A stretch of 47,560 bases of DNA from Achromobacter arsenitoxydans SY8 (GTDB taxonomy: Bacteria > Pseudomonadota > Gammaproteobacteria > Burkholderiales > Burkholderiaceae_B). The translations under genes and the position numbers were made by a program. Below are positions 1-8,032 of this stretch, one piece after another. A model generated the notes under the pieces. That model saw only the letters and a program-made list of their open reading frames with translations. It ran no database searches and was not told the origin of the DNA. Position 1 is the first letter of the stretch, and every line of letters begins with the position of its first letter. The DNA lies in NCBI RefSeq assembly GCF_000236785.1, contig NZ_AGUF01000008.1, positions 1-47,560 of the forward strand. Direction: 5' to 3'.

Positions 1-722
1 CGTAGCCCTAGAAGTGCTGCATCCATAGCAGGACGGCTATCTCCCAACTCAAGCGTCCAAATCTTGTGCGCGCGGGCTACCTGATATTTATTCCCCTGGC
101 TGAATATCCTCTCAAAAGAGTCAGGAAAGAGGACGTGACACAACGTGTGATACAGCTGCCTCCCTCTACCAGAGGGAATACTATCCAACCACAGAGCAAA
201 GTGCTGACCATCACTCAACAGCGATTCACGTTCACTGAGAGGCTTCGCCAAAAGTGTGGCAAACGCTTCGACAGCGAATGCCACCTCCATCCATAAATAT
301 TGGTTGTAGCCCGGGCCCGCACTACCTAATCCCGACAAAACAGGAATCGTCAAAAATGGCGAATTTGATGGAAATTTTTCGGCCGGATTTATATTCCAAA
401 TTCGCTCCAGAGTCTTCATCTTGGTACGAGCACGAAGGTTAGTCGGCCCGAGCTGTACGATCCAAAAAATCTCGGTCATCAACGCGACATCAAGCGCCTG
501 ACAAGTAGCCAATTGACTTGCCAACTTGATGTAAAAACCACCGTCGCCCAGGTCAGGCTGCTTCACGTAATTTTCGATCAGCGCCTGAAAGTGTTCAGAT
601 GTCCACAGAGACTTCCCATCCAGTAGCAGTGATTTCTGATCCAACAGGCAGCGCTGTTTAAACTTATCCGCAGCCTCGAAGACATAATTGGCAGTAGAGG
701 AATGGGGGTTAAATCGGCTCAT
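1..722 (-). CDS. McrB-like AAA ATPase/GTPase, N-terminal part (runs off window start)
   Basis: Reading the minus strand from an ATG at 722, the frame stays open for 240 codons to the window edge, so the C-terminus is outside. The visible part has the pattern seen in the N-terminal region of large McrB-type AAA proteins: a helical start, FWIVQL, then LKTLERIW-like spacing (here MKTLERIWNI), the GLGSAGPGYNQYLW segment that matches the 'GI-NPGT-YN' block of the family, and LCHVLFPDSFERIFSQGNK, close to the family's LFPD-FERI motif. The Walker motifs would lie beyond the window and cannot be checked. Gene order (behind an MrcB-N/HNH nuclease, 76 bp spacing, same strand) supports a modification-dependent (type IV) restriction role. 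Base composition is clearly AT-richer than the chromosome around it, suggesting acquisition. Family assignment is from motif memory, not a search. Confidence 0.75.
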   Translation of the reverse strand, partial: MSRFNPHSSTANYVFEAADKFKQRCLLDQKSLLLDGKSLWTSEHFQALIENYVKQPDLGDGGFYIKLASQLATCQALDVALMTEIFWIVQLGPTNLRARTKMKTLERIWNINPAEKFPSNSPFLTIPVLSGLGSAGPGYNQYLWMEVAFAVEAFATLLAKPLSERESLLSDGQHFALWLDSIPSGRGRQLYHTLCHVLFPDSFERIFSQGNKYQVARAHKIWTLELGDSRPAMDAALLGL

Positions 723-798
723 AAATGTTTCCGCGACAGCTTAGAAATTTGTTGATACACGGCGATGGGTGAAGGGCAGCGCAAGACCTAAATGGCAA

Positions 799-1800
799 TT
801 ACCTGATCGCGGCCCCTGCGTCGAAATGTTTGCTCTTGAAATCCCCAACGTCCGAAATGCAATCAGACTTATGAATCATCCGATGACAGTTGGCGCAAAG
901 CACTGCGAAATCAGTCTCCGCATCCATTGGCACCCTCAGCCCTTTCAGCGTGGCAAGGGGACGCAAATGATGCGCCTCAATGTAGCCCTTACCAATCTCG
1001 CCATAAATCTTCTCAAAGTCGATACCGCAGACTTCGCAGACACAGCCCCTCTTTACCTTAACAAGCTTCGACAACTTGGCGCTTCGCTCCAAGCGCCTAT
1101 GCATCCGAAACCGTGTCAGGTCTTCATAGAGAAACTCTTTCGGCTCATCCAACTCCGATTCTTGACCAAAGCCGCCTGCAGTCTCAGTTTCGTACAACTG
1201 GGCATACAGCGTGAGCATTGCCTTCAGATCATCCACCAGGACTTCTTCCGAAGGTAGGGCACCAGCCGGGTAGTACTTAGCGCAAATGTTTGCAGCTTCG
1301 TAAAAGGCCGTATTGTTCGAAGGTGCGCTGGGTGCAAGGTCGATCTCCGACAAAGGAAATCGCTCCCATGCGGAGCCTAGCAAGGCTCTGAAATTTGCGG
1401 CCTTCGCCTTCAGCGCGGTCTTAGCATCTGATTTGTAATGTGCTTTCGCTTCGGTCATACCCTGGTTCAAACTCAGGTAGACACCGAGCATGTCTTCGCG
1501 AAATAGATAGACCGGGTAGTAGCCGTACTGTGCTCCGTGTGTAATCGGTCCGTAGAACATCCCAACCCATGGGCCGCGCACCCAACCACCTTGGCCCGAA
1601 CTGCCCTTGCAGGTGAGTTGCTGATCGGCACCGATGATGCTCTCCACCATGACGCGAAAGTCGTCACGGATGAACCTTGCAAGGGGATGTTTCGGGAAGA
1701 GCTCGCCGCACGCCGCTTCGTACCCCGTCAGAACCTTAGTCAGACACTCCTGAATACCCATATCGCTTTCGGCCTCTTTTTCCGGACGATCTCTTGCCAT
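799..1800 (-). CDS. MrcB N-terminal domain (DUF3578)-HNH endonuclease, type IV restriction
   Basis: 333 residues from the ATG at 1800. A second ATG at 1761 (residue 14) has a better ribosome site (AAAGAGG, 11 nt upstream), so the real protein may be 320 residues. Residues ~15-200 look like the MrcB-like DUF3578 DNA-reading domain, with WVGMFYG, YYPVYLF (95-100) and VYLSLNQG (107-114). Residues ~250-312 are an HNH nuclease of McrA style: Cys255-x2-Cys258, EAHH (275-278) with the catalytic histidine, and Cys302-x2-Cys305-His306, the structural zinc ligands. Known members of this architecture cut DNA carrying modified cytosines. The McrB-like gene follows 76 bp downstream, so the two probably form one defence operon. 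An AT-rich stretch at 1815-1855 probably holds the promoter. The target modification cannot be read from sequence. Confidence 0.85.
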   Translation of the reverse strand: MARDRPEKEAESDMGIQECLTKVLTGYEAACGELFPKHPLARFIRDDFRVMVESIIGADQQLTCKGSSGQGGWVRGPWVGMFYGPITHGAQYGYYPVYLFREDMLGVYLSLNQGMTEAKAHYKSDAKTALKAKAANFRALLGSAWERFPLSEIDLAPSAPSNNTAFYEAANICAKYYPAGALPSEEVLVDDLKAMLTLYAQLYETETAGGFGQESELDEPKEFLYEDLTRFRMHRRLERSAKLSKLVKVKRGCVCEVCGIDFEKIYGEIGKGYIEAHHLRPLATLKGLRVPMDAETDFAVLCANCHRMIHKSDCISDVGDFKSKHFDAGAAIR

Positions 1801-1977
1801 CCGCCGATGAATAAACTGGGCTTATTTATAACATTTTGAAATATTATTTAAGAATCATGGGCAGGCGCGAGGCGTTGCGCGGCCCATTGCGCTTCCGAGT
1901 TACCCTAACGGCTCCAGCGTCTCACCGCTTGAATGCGTTACTCTCCCTCCCCCAATCAGTCCGCAAGGAGCCCCAAC

Positions 1978-2259
1978 ATGGCACAAGCCTCCGCCCGTCA
2001 CATCCTCGTTTCCACCGAAGCGAAGGCCAATGAACTGAAGACCGCCATCGAGAACGGCGCTGACTTTGCCCAGCTGGCCAAGGAAAACTCCAGCTGCCCG
2101 TCGAGCCGCGACGGTGGCAACCTGGGCACGTTTGGCCCGGGCCAGATGGTCAAGGAATTCGATACCGTCGTGTTCAGCGCGCCGGTCGGCGTGGTCCAGG
2201 GCCCGGTGAAGACGCAGTTCGGTTATCACCTGGTTGAAGTGACCAGCCGCAAGGACTAA
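1978..2259 (+). CDS. ppiC: Parvulin-type peptidyl-prolyl cis-trans isomerase
   Basis: 93 residues, the size of E. coli PpiC. The ATG at 1978 is chosen because AAGGAG lies at 1965-1970, seven bases upstream, and the protein starts directly with the parvulin fold (ARHILV). Diagnostic parvulin residues are present: the ARHILV strand with the conserved histidine, GADFAQLAKENSSCPSSRDGG (the conserved S/C-P-S cluster), LGTFGPGQMVKEFD, and the closing TQFGYHLVEV with the second conserved histidine. There is no signal peptide or membrane segment, so it is probably a cytosolic single-domain prolyl isomerase helping protein folding. It stands alone between the restriction module and the sugar operon and ends in a strong intrinsic terminator. 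Confidence 0.95.
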   Translation: MAQASARHILVSTEAKANELKTAIENGADFAQLAKENSSCPSSRDGGNLGTFGPGQMVKEFDTVVFSAPVGVVQGPVKTQFGYHLVEVTSRKD

Positions 2260-2276
2260 GGTCCGCTGCCGTTTGC

Positions 2277-2319
2277 GAAAAGGCCGCCGCCAGGGGTTAC
2301 CCGGCGGCGGCCTTTTTTT
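2277..2319 (+). terminator. Intrinsic terminator of ppiC
   Basis: A perfect 10-bp GC stem (GGCCGCCGCC at 2282-2291 pairing with 2303-2312) with an 11-nt loop is followed at once by seven T (2313-2319). It sits 22 bp after the ppiC stop codon. The A-run before the stem (2278-2281) can pair with the T-run, so it may also work weakly in the opposite direction. Confidence 0.93.
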
Positions 2320-2366
2320 GCTTGGGCCGATTGCGTATGCAGCCCGATCCAACAGTTGCTCGTTTC

Positions 2367-2393
2367 GGTGTCAGACACCAAGGCGTCTGACAC
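2367..2393. repeat. Paired GGTGTC/GACACC palindromic motif
   Basis: GGTGTCAGACACC at 2367-2379 is an odd-length palindrome. After AA, a second half-copy GGCGTCTGACACC follows (2382-2394), so the pair forms a hairpin with one mismatch. It lies 11 bp past the stop of the ABC ATPase gene. No T-run follows on either strand. The same 13-mer (reverse complement form) occurs at 47510-47522, after the last gene of the efflux operon. Confidence 0.6.
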
Positions 2394-2404
2394 CTGCGGC
2401 AAGG

Positions 2405-3145
2405 TCACTCCTTGCCTGTCATCACCATATGCGCCAGCGCGTCGGCATCCAGCCCGGCCACATCGCGCTCGATGACCTTCACGCCGCTCTTCAGGATCGC
2501 GACCCGGTCCGCCAGCGCGACGACGTCGGCCATGTTGTGGCTGATGAGGATGACGGTGCGGCCTTCTTCGCGCAGCTTGCGCACCAGGTTCAGCACCAGG
2601 GCCGTTTCCTTGACGCCCAATGCGGCGGTGGGTTCGTCCATGATGACGACGCGGGCGTCCCAGCGCAGGGCGCGGGCGATGGCCACGGCCTGGCGCTGGC
2701 CGCCGGACATGCGTTCGACCGGGCGGTCCATGTCTTCGATGGGGACGGACAGGCGCTGCAGGTAGCCGCGCGCGTCCTGCGCCATGCGGCGCTTGTCCAG
2801 GACGCTGAGAAAGCCTACGCGGCGCACGAGTTCGGCGCCCATGAAGACGTTTTCCCAGATGGACAGGCGCGGGGCCAGCGCCAGGTCCTGGTAGATGGTG
2901 GCGATGCCTTGCACCAGGGCGTCGTGCGGGGATGCGAATACGACGGGCTTGCCGTTCAGGCTCAGGCCGCCGCCGCTGGGTTCCTGCGCGCCGGAGATGA
3001 TGCGGATGAGGGTGGATTTGCCTGCGCCGTTGTCGCCGCAGATGGCCATGACCTTGCCTTCGGGCACGTCCAGGTCGACGCCCTTCAGGGCTTCGACGGC
3101 CCCGTAGGACTTGCGGATCTGGCGTAGCGACAATGCGGCGGTCAT
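2405..3145 (-). CDS. Sugar ABC transporter, ATP-binding protein (single-domain, FrcA type)
   Basis: 246 residues with one complete nucleotide-binding domain: Walker A GDNGAGKST (37-45, Lys43), Q-loop Gln86, signature MSGGQRQ (146-152), Walker B VVIMDEP with Asp170-Glu171, and H-loop His203. It is half the length of the RbsA/XylG/MglA fused double domain, and fits the FrcA-like class that works as a homodimer with a carbohydrate permease of the RbsC family. It is the last gene of a minus-strand operon (kinase, permease, binding protein, ATPase) and starts 11 bp after the binding protein gene. It powers uptake of the sugar or polyol that the kinase at 5232-6731 then phosphorylates. Confidence 0.93.
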   Translation of the reverse strand: MTAALSLRQIRKSYGAVEALKGVDLDVPEGKVMAICGDNGAGKSTLIRIISGAQEPSGGGLSLNGKPVVFASPHDALVQGIATIYQDLALAPRLSIWENVFMGAELVRRVGFLSVLDKRRMAQDARGYLQRLSVPIEDMDRPVERMSGGQRQAVAIARALRWDARVVIMDEPTAALGVKETALVLNLVRKLREEGRTVILISHNMADVVALADRVAILKSGVKVIERDVAGLDADALAHMVMTGKE

Positions 3146-3156
3146 GGCTGGGACTC

Positions 3157-4116
3157 TTACTTGGCGGGTTGCAGGAATTTCTGGACGTTGGACTGGTCGA
3201 CCAGCACAGAGTCCATGAAGAGGTAGGGGCCGGCGGCGACCTTGTCCTTGGGTTCCTTCTTGACGACGATGCGGTCGATGGAGTCGATGGCGCTGACGCC
3301 CAGCTGTTCGAAGGGGATCATCATGGTGGCGGTGATGAGGCTGTTGGGGTCGGCGATGCGGCGGTAGGTTTCGGGGCCGCCGTCTACCGAGACGAGCGTG
3401 ATGTCGCCCTTTTTCATGCCCTGGGCCTGCAGCAGGTCGTCGATGACGTAGGCCTGGCCGTCGAATGATGCCCAGACGCCCTTGAATTGGCCCTGGTGGC
3501 GCAGGAACAGGGCCTGCATACCGTTGCGCACGTCGTCGCGCCAGCTTTGGGTGCGGGCCATGCTGAATTTGGCCAGGTCTTTGACGGCGGTGTTCTCGGT
3601 CAATACGGCGTCGAGCATTTTGCCGCGGATGCGGGTGCCGGAGTTGCCGTCAAAGCGCGCGGACAGGATGTTGCCCTGGTAGCCCATTTTGCCCAGCAGA
3701 TACAGGACGGACTGCGCGCCGGTGGCGTATTCGTTGACTTCGACGTCGAACAGCATGTGCGGGCTGGCGCCGGACATGACGCCGACGACGGGGATGCCTT
3801 TTTCCTTGGCGGCCTGGAGCTGGGCGTCGGTTTCTACCGGCTTGCCCATGGCGACGACGATGGCGTCGACCTTTTTGTTGACCAGGGTGTCGAGCTGTTC
3901 GGCCAGCTTGGGCAGGGAACCTTCGGCGTTGAGCTGGGTGACGGTCCAGCCCTTGGCGCGGGCGGCTTCGGCCGCGGCGTTGGCGACGCGGGCGTGGGTT
4001 TCGGACGACATCTGGAATGCGACGATGCCGACGTCGAAGGCGTGGGCGGCGCTGGCGGCCAGCGCCTGGACGGCGAATGCGCCCGCCAGCAGCGTGCGCT
4101 TGAAAAATTTGTTCAT
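3157..4116 (-). CDS. Sugar ABC transporter, periplasmic substrate-binding protein (RbsB/Peripla_BP_4 type)
   Basis: 319 residues. The start at 4116 is fixed by GGAAGGGG a few bases upstream and by a typical Sec signal peptide (MNKFFKRT, hydrophobic core, cleavage after AAHA near residue 26). The mature protein has the type I periplasmic-binding fold of the RbsB family: FDVGIVAFQM, then LAEQLDTLVNKKVDAIVV (~71-88), GIPVVGVMS (107-115) and the SVDGGPETYRRI hinge-side segment (~243-254) near where sugar ligands usually bind. The gene lies 17 bp after the permease and 11 bp before the ATPase, so the set is complete. The exact sugar cannot be decided from these residues. Confidence 0.92.
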   Translation of the reverse strand: MNKFFKRTLLAGAFAVQALAASAAHAFDVGIVAFQMSSETHARVANAAAEAARAKGWTVTQLNAEGSLPKLAEQLDTLVNKKVDAIVVAMGKPVETDAQLQAAKEKGIPVVGVMSGASPHMLFDVEVNEYATGAQSVLYLLGKMGYQGNILSARFDGNSGTRIRGKMLDAVLTENTAVKDLAKFSMARTQSWRDDVRNGMQALFLRHQGQFKGVWASFDGQAYVIDDLLQAQGMKKGDITLVSVDGGPETYRRIADPNSLITATMMIPFEQLGVSAIDSIDRIVVKKEPKDKVAAGPYLFMDSVLVDQSNVQKFLQPAK

Positions 4117-4133
4117 GTGTTTTCCCCTTCCGG

Positions 4134-5075
4134 TCAGAATTTGAAGGCCGCTTTCTTCAGCACGGCCGATGACACCGCGACGGACGCGATCATGATGAAA
4201 CCCAGCACGATGTCCTGCACGTAGTACGGCGCGCCCATCAGGACGAGGCCGTTGCCCAGCACTTTGAGGATCAGCGCGGCGACGAGGGTGCCGGGGATGT
4301 TGGCGTGGCCGGGGTTGAACATGGTCATGCCCAGCAGGACGGCGGCGATGGCGTACAGGAAGTAGTCGCCCGCCATGTTGGGCGCGGCGGACGACAGGCT
4401 GGAGGTGAGCAGGATGGCCGCCAGGCCCGCGCACAGGCCGGACAGGGCCAGGCCGATGCTCTTCATGAGGCGAATGTTGATGCCCGCGAGGCGGGCGGAT
4501 TCGCCGGCCTCGCCAGTGGCGGTCATGCGGGCGCCGGTGCGGGTCCACTTGATCAGGAACCAGGCGAGGAGCACGGCGGCCAGCATCCACAGCACCAGGG
4601 CCGGGATGCCGAAGGGTTTGGCGCGCGCCAGGTCGGTGAAGGCGGCGGGCCAGCGGCCCACGTAGGACACGCCGTCGGTCAGCATGAAGGCGAAGCCGCG
4701 CGCCATGGCGGCCATGCCCAGCGTGGCGATGAGCGAGGGGACGCGCAGGCGGGTGACGGCGATGCCGTTGACCAGGCCGCACAGCAGGCCGATGCCCAGG
4801 CCGGCGCCGATGGCCAGCAGCACGGGCTGGCCGGTGTGCACCAGGGCGCCGGTGACGACGGCGGCCAGGCTGGCCACGTCGGCGACGGACAGGTCCAGTT
4901 CGGCCGTGACCAGCGCCAACGTGAAGCCGATGGCGATGATGGCCAGGAAGCTGGTTTCCTTGGCGATGTTCAAGAGGTTGTTGGGCGCCGCGAAGTTCGG
5001 GGCGGCGATGGCGAAGAAGCCCACGAGGATGAGGCCTGCGATTGCCGTACCGTACTTTTCCAGGATGCCGCGCAT
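4134..5075 (-). CDS. Sugar ABC transporter, permease (RbsC/BPD_transp_2 family)
   Basis: 313 residues from the ATG at 5075, chosen for AAGGG eight bases upstream. A longer frame exists with a GTG start at 5126 but adds an unlikely polar N-terminus. The protein is hydrophobic with about 8-10 membrane spans and the RbsC-family signature regions: IAIGFTLALVTAELDLSVADVASLAAVV (the conserved 'GIDLSVG'-like segment, here AELDLSVAD), VNGIAVTRLRVPSLIATLGMAAMARG, and the C-terminal GNGLVLMGAPYYVQDIVLG. It forms the inner-membrane channel for the binding protein and ATPase encoded directly downstream. Some 156 bp separate it from the kinase gene upstream. Confidence 0.93.
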   Translation of the reverse strand: MRGILEKYGTAIAGLILVGFFAIAAPNFAAPNNLLNIAKETSFLAIIAIGFTLALVTAELDLSVADVASLAAVVTGALVHTGQPVLLAIGAGLGIGLLCGLVNGIAVTRLRVPSLIATLGMAAMARGFAFMLTDGVSYVGRWPAAFTDLARAKPFGIPALVLWMLAAVLLAWFLIKWTRTGARMTATGEAGESARLAGINIRLMKSIGLALSGLCAGLAAILLTSSLSSAAPNMAGDYFLYAIAAVLLGMTMFNPGHANIPGTLVAALILKVLGNGLVLMGAPYYVQDIVLGFIMIASVAVSSAVLKKAAFKF

Positions 5076-5231
5076 TGATTCAACCCTTGCTGCGTTCGAG
5101 TTTTTGTAGGTGCAAGGGTGATCCACCGCCTGCCGGGCGTCCGCGCCCTGATGGCACAGGAGTTTATACCTGTGAGCCGCCCGGCAGAACCACGATGGCG
5201 CGACGCGGAACCTAGGGTTTTTACCCCGGCG

Positions 5232-6731
5232 TCAGACCCGGATGCCCGCCAACGCATGCGACACGGGCGCCAGCGCGGCCTCGGCGGCGCGGAATTGGGC
5301 GTACATGCGGCGGTAGGAATGGGCCCTTTCGGACTGGGGCTCGTAATGCTGCGCGGCGCGCGCCATGGCGTCCTGCGCGCCAGCGAAGCTGCTGTGCAGC
5401 CCCAGGGCGGTCCAGGCGGCGATGGCGGCGCCCAGCACGCCGGGCTGTTCGGCGTGGCCGACCACGACGGGCCGCTCGCAGACGTCGGCCTTGACCTGGC
5501 ACCACTGCGCGCTGGACGCCGCGCCGCCGCCGAATCGAATTTCAGAGACGGGCGCACCCAGCGCGGTCTCGGCGCGTTCCAGCACGATGCGGTTCAGGAA
5601 GGCCACGCCTTCCAGCACCGCCCAGGCCAGGTCGCCCGGCCCATGGCGGCGGTTCAGGCCGAGGAAGGCGCCGCGCAGGTGCGGATCCCAGTACGGCACG
5701 CGCTCGCCCTGCAAGTAGGGCAGGAACAGCGCCGGCTGCTGGTCGCGCGGCGCGTCCAGCAGTTCGCTCATCGCCTCGCCCACGCCCGCCATGCCGTCTT
5801 CGCCCAGCCGGCCCAGCAAGGGCAGCAGCCACGCGACAGTGTCCGCGCCGTTCTGGCCCGGTCCGCCGATCTGGTGATGGCCGCCGCCCCAGTCCACGGT
5901 CATCAGGCCCTGCGCCTGCACGGGTTCGGCGCCCACGGCGCCGAACACTTCGGTGGTGCCCGAGATGTTGTAGGCATAGCCGGGCCGCAAGGCGCCCAGG
6001 CCGGCGACCGCCGCCCAGGTGTCATTGGAGCAGGCGACCACCGGACGACCGGCCAGACGGGCCAGCGAACCCGGTAAGCCGGCCTGGACCGGCGCCACGG
6101 TTTCCAGGGGGTCCAGCAGGTCCGGCACCCATGCCGGGCTGGCGCCCGTGGCGCTCAGCAAATCCGGACCCGATGCATGTGGCTGGGCCGCGGCGGACAG
6201 GCGGGCCATGGACACCGTATCGCTGGCCATGCGGCCGGTCAGACGGAAGTTCAGATAATCCTTGGGTTCCAGCACCGCCTTTACGCGTGCGGCATGGTCG
6301 GGTTCCGTATGCAGCAGCCACGCCACCCGGGCCCAGGGATGGAAGGCATTGATCTGCCGGGATTCAGGATGGGCGGCCGGCATGGACGCCAGCCATTGCG
6401 AGACGTCCTGCGCCGCGCGCGCGTCGCGCCAGGTGATAGCGGATCGGATGGGCGCGCCTTGGGCGTCGACGAAGATCTGCGTGCGCGTAACGCCGCAAAC
6501 CGCCACGGCCTGCACGGCGTCGAACGCCGCGCCCGCCTTGGCGGCCAGCGTGTCAGACAAGGTCTGCAGGCAGCGCCACCAAGCGTCGGCGTCGATGTCG
6601 TCCCAGCCGGGATGCGCGTTGACGGCGGCAGGGCTGTCGATATGGCAGGCGTGGACGACGTGCCCCGCGCCGTTCACCAGCGCGGCGCGGAAACGCGTGC
6701 CGCCAAGATCCACCGCAAGCACGCAACTCAT
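5232..6731 (-). CDS. FGGY-family carbohydrate kinase
   Basis: 499 residues from the ATG at 6731, which puts the phosphate-1 loop VDLGGTRFR at residues 7-15 as in other FGGY kinases. A longer frame reaching 7058 is not coding-like. Other family marks are CGVTRTQ, ITWRDARA (the conserved W-D/R substrate segment), ACSNDTWAAVAG (the catalytic-Asp region), YNISGTTEVFGAVG (phosphate-2 loop), the FGGY-like WDPHLRGAFLGLNRRH, and FGGGAASSAQWCQVKADV with VLGAAIAAW at the C-terminus. These match xylulokinase-like members, but substrate cannot be assigned. The enzyme would phosphorylate the sugar or polyol imported by the ABC system downstream, and it is probably the first gene of that operon. Confidence 0.92.
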   Translation of the reverse strand: MSCVLAVDLGGTRFRAALVNGAGHVVHACHIDSPAAVNAHPGWDDIDADAWWRCLQTLSDTLAAKAGAAFDAVQAVAVCGVTRTQIFVDAQGAPIRSAITWRDARAAQDVSQWLASMPAAHPESRQINAFHPWARVAWLLHTEPDHAARVKAVLEPKDYLNFRLTGRMASDTVSMARLSAAAQPHASGPDLLSATGASPAWVPDLLDPLETVAPVQAGLPGSLARLAGRPVVACSNDTWAAVAGLGALRPGYAYNISGTTEVFGAVGAEPVQAQGLMTVDWGGGHHQIGGPGQNGADTVAWLLPLLGRLGEDGMAGVGEAMSELLDAPRDQQPALFLPYLQGERVPYWDPHLRGAFLGLNRRHGPGDLAWAVLEGVAFLNRIVLERAETALGAPVSEIRFGGGAASSAQWCQVKADVCERPVVVGHAEQPGVLGAAIAAWTALGLHSSFAGAQDAMARAAQHYEPQSERAHSYRRMYAQFRAAEAALAPVSHALAGIRV

Positions 6732-7069
6732 GGCCGTGCCCCCGGAATGCGGGTGAGGACGCGCGCCGGCGGCATGCGTCGCGCCGGGCTGGGAAGCAGG
6801 ATCTTGGACATGGAGAGCAGCTTCTGGCGTAAGCCTGTTTGAGGCCGAAACAGGTATTTCGGCATGCCAATATTGTATTTCAGCGCCCCGCGGACGGCGC
6901 GTTTTCCCTGTGTCGGGAGCGCCTGGTCTTCGCTGCAGCGCAGCACCGAATTCCCTATCAATTGATAATTTCTGTTCAGGTGACAGGCACCGCAGGCGTG
7001 CGACAGAATGGCCCACACCCGGAGGAGACAGCCGGGGCCATAAGAATCCAACGCGCACGCCAGAGGCCC
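6732..7069. promoter_or_regulatory. Divergent control region between kinase operon and BKACE gene
   Basis: This 338-bp gap has no gene. It carries a perfect 12-bp palindrome TATCAATTGATA at 6956-6967 and an AT-rich patch with the palindrome CAATATTG (6868-6875). The heptamer GTATTTC occurs at 6854-6860 and again at 6875-6881, 21 bp apart, which is two helical turns. Such spacing is common for regulator half-sites, so binding sites for the two divergent units are likely here. No confident -35/-10 pair was found. Confidence 0.4.
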
Positions 7070-8002
7070 ATGAAAAAGTCCAGAAAGGTCATCATTACCT
7101 GCGCCATCACCGGCTCGGTCCATACGCCGTCGATGTCGCCCCACCTGCCCGTCACCCCCGATGAAATCGCGCAGTCCGCGCTGGACGCGGCGCAGGCGGG
7201 CGCGGCCATCGTGCACCTGCATGCGCGCAAGCCGGATACCGGCCAGCCGACACAGGATCCGGCGTTGTACGCGCAGTTCCTGCCGCGGATTCGGCAGGAG
7301 TCCGACGTTGTGGTCAACATCACCACGGGCGGGTCACCTGTGCTGCCGATTGCCGAGCGCATGGCGCCGGCGCTGCAATTCAAGCCGGAGGTGGCGTCGC
7401 TGAACATGGGGTCGATGAACTTCGGCATGTATGAGCTGCTGGAACGCTTCAAGGAGTTCAAGCACGCCTGGGAACGCCCCTATCTGGAGGGCAGCAATGA
7501 CCTGATCTTCCGCAACACCTTCAAGGATATCGAGCACATCCTGACCTCGTGCAGCGATAACGGCACGCGCTTCGAAATCGAGTGCTATGACATCGGGCAC
7601 CTGTACACGGCGGCGCACTTTGTGGACCGCAAGCTGCTCAAGCCGCCGTTCCTGATCCAGTCGGTGTTCGGCATCCGCGGCGGCATCGGCACCCACCCCG
7701 AAGATGTGATGATGATGCAGCGCACGGCGGACAGGCTGTTCGGCGACGACTACATCTGGTCCGTGCTGGCCGCCGGCCGCAAGCAGACGCCGCTGGCGAC
7801 GATGGCGGCCACGATGGGCGGGAACGTGCGCGTGGGCCTGGAAGATTCCTTGTGGGACGGGCCGGGCGAACTGGCCAAGTCCAATGCGGACCAGGTGCGC
7901 CGCATCCGGCGGATCCTGGAGGATCTGTCCTTGCAGGTGGCCACGCCCGACGACGCGCGCCAGACGCTGCAACTGAAGGGACGCGGCAACGTCGCGTTCT
8001 GA
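7070..8002 (+). CDS. BKACE (beta-keto acid cleavage enzyme, DUF849)
   Basis: 310 residues from the ATG at 7070, which puts the protein start at KVIITCAITGSVHTPSMSPHLPVTP, the normal opening of the family. The two zinc-binding histidines are in IVHLHAR (His49, His51) and the Glu-Asp pair in VGLEDSLW (Glu258-Asp259) matches the third metal ligand region of Kce. NITTGGS (83-89) and FGIRGGIGTHPED (200-212) are also family segments. BKACE enzymes condense a beta-keto acid with acetyl-CoA and split it into a new CoA ester and acetoacetate. The substrate differs between subfamilies and is not readable here. It heads a plus-strand cluster with a periplasmic binding protein and an SDR, which suggests breakdown of an imported acid. 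Confidence 0.9.
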   Translation: MKKSRKVIITCAITGSVHTPSMSPHLPVTPDEIAQSALDAAQAGAAIVHLHARKPDTGQPTQDPALYAQFLPRIRQESDVVVNITTGGSPVLPIAERMAPALQFKPEVASLNMGSMNFGMYELLERFKEFKHAWERPYLEGSNDLIFRNTFKDIEHILTSCSDNGTRFEIECYDIGHLYTAAHFVDRKLLKPPFLIQSVFGIRGGIGTHPEDVMMMQRTADRLFGDDYIWSVLAAGRKQTPLATMAATMGGNVRVGLEDSLWDGPGELAKSNADQVRRIRRILEDLSLQVATPDDARQTLQLKGRGNVAF

Positions 8003-8032
8003 ACCAACATCCAATCCCGTGGGGAGACAAAC

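Noticed and set aside
66-442. Two short plus-strand frames at the left edge.
   Set aside because: The minus strand is continuously open there and encodes McrB-like motifs.
4117-4782. Extension of the sugar-binding protein frame upstream of 4116.
   Set aside because: The added part is an out-of-frame reading of the permease gene; the ATG at 4116 has a signal peptide and a ribosome site.
6732-7058. Extension of the sugar kinase to 7058.
   Set aside because: The FGGY fold starts at the ATG at 6731, and the extra residues lack any domain character.
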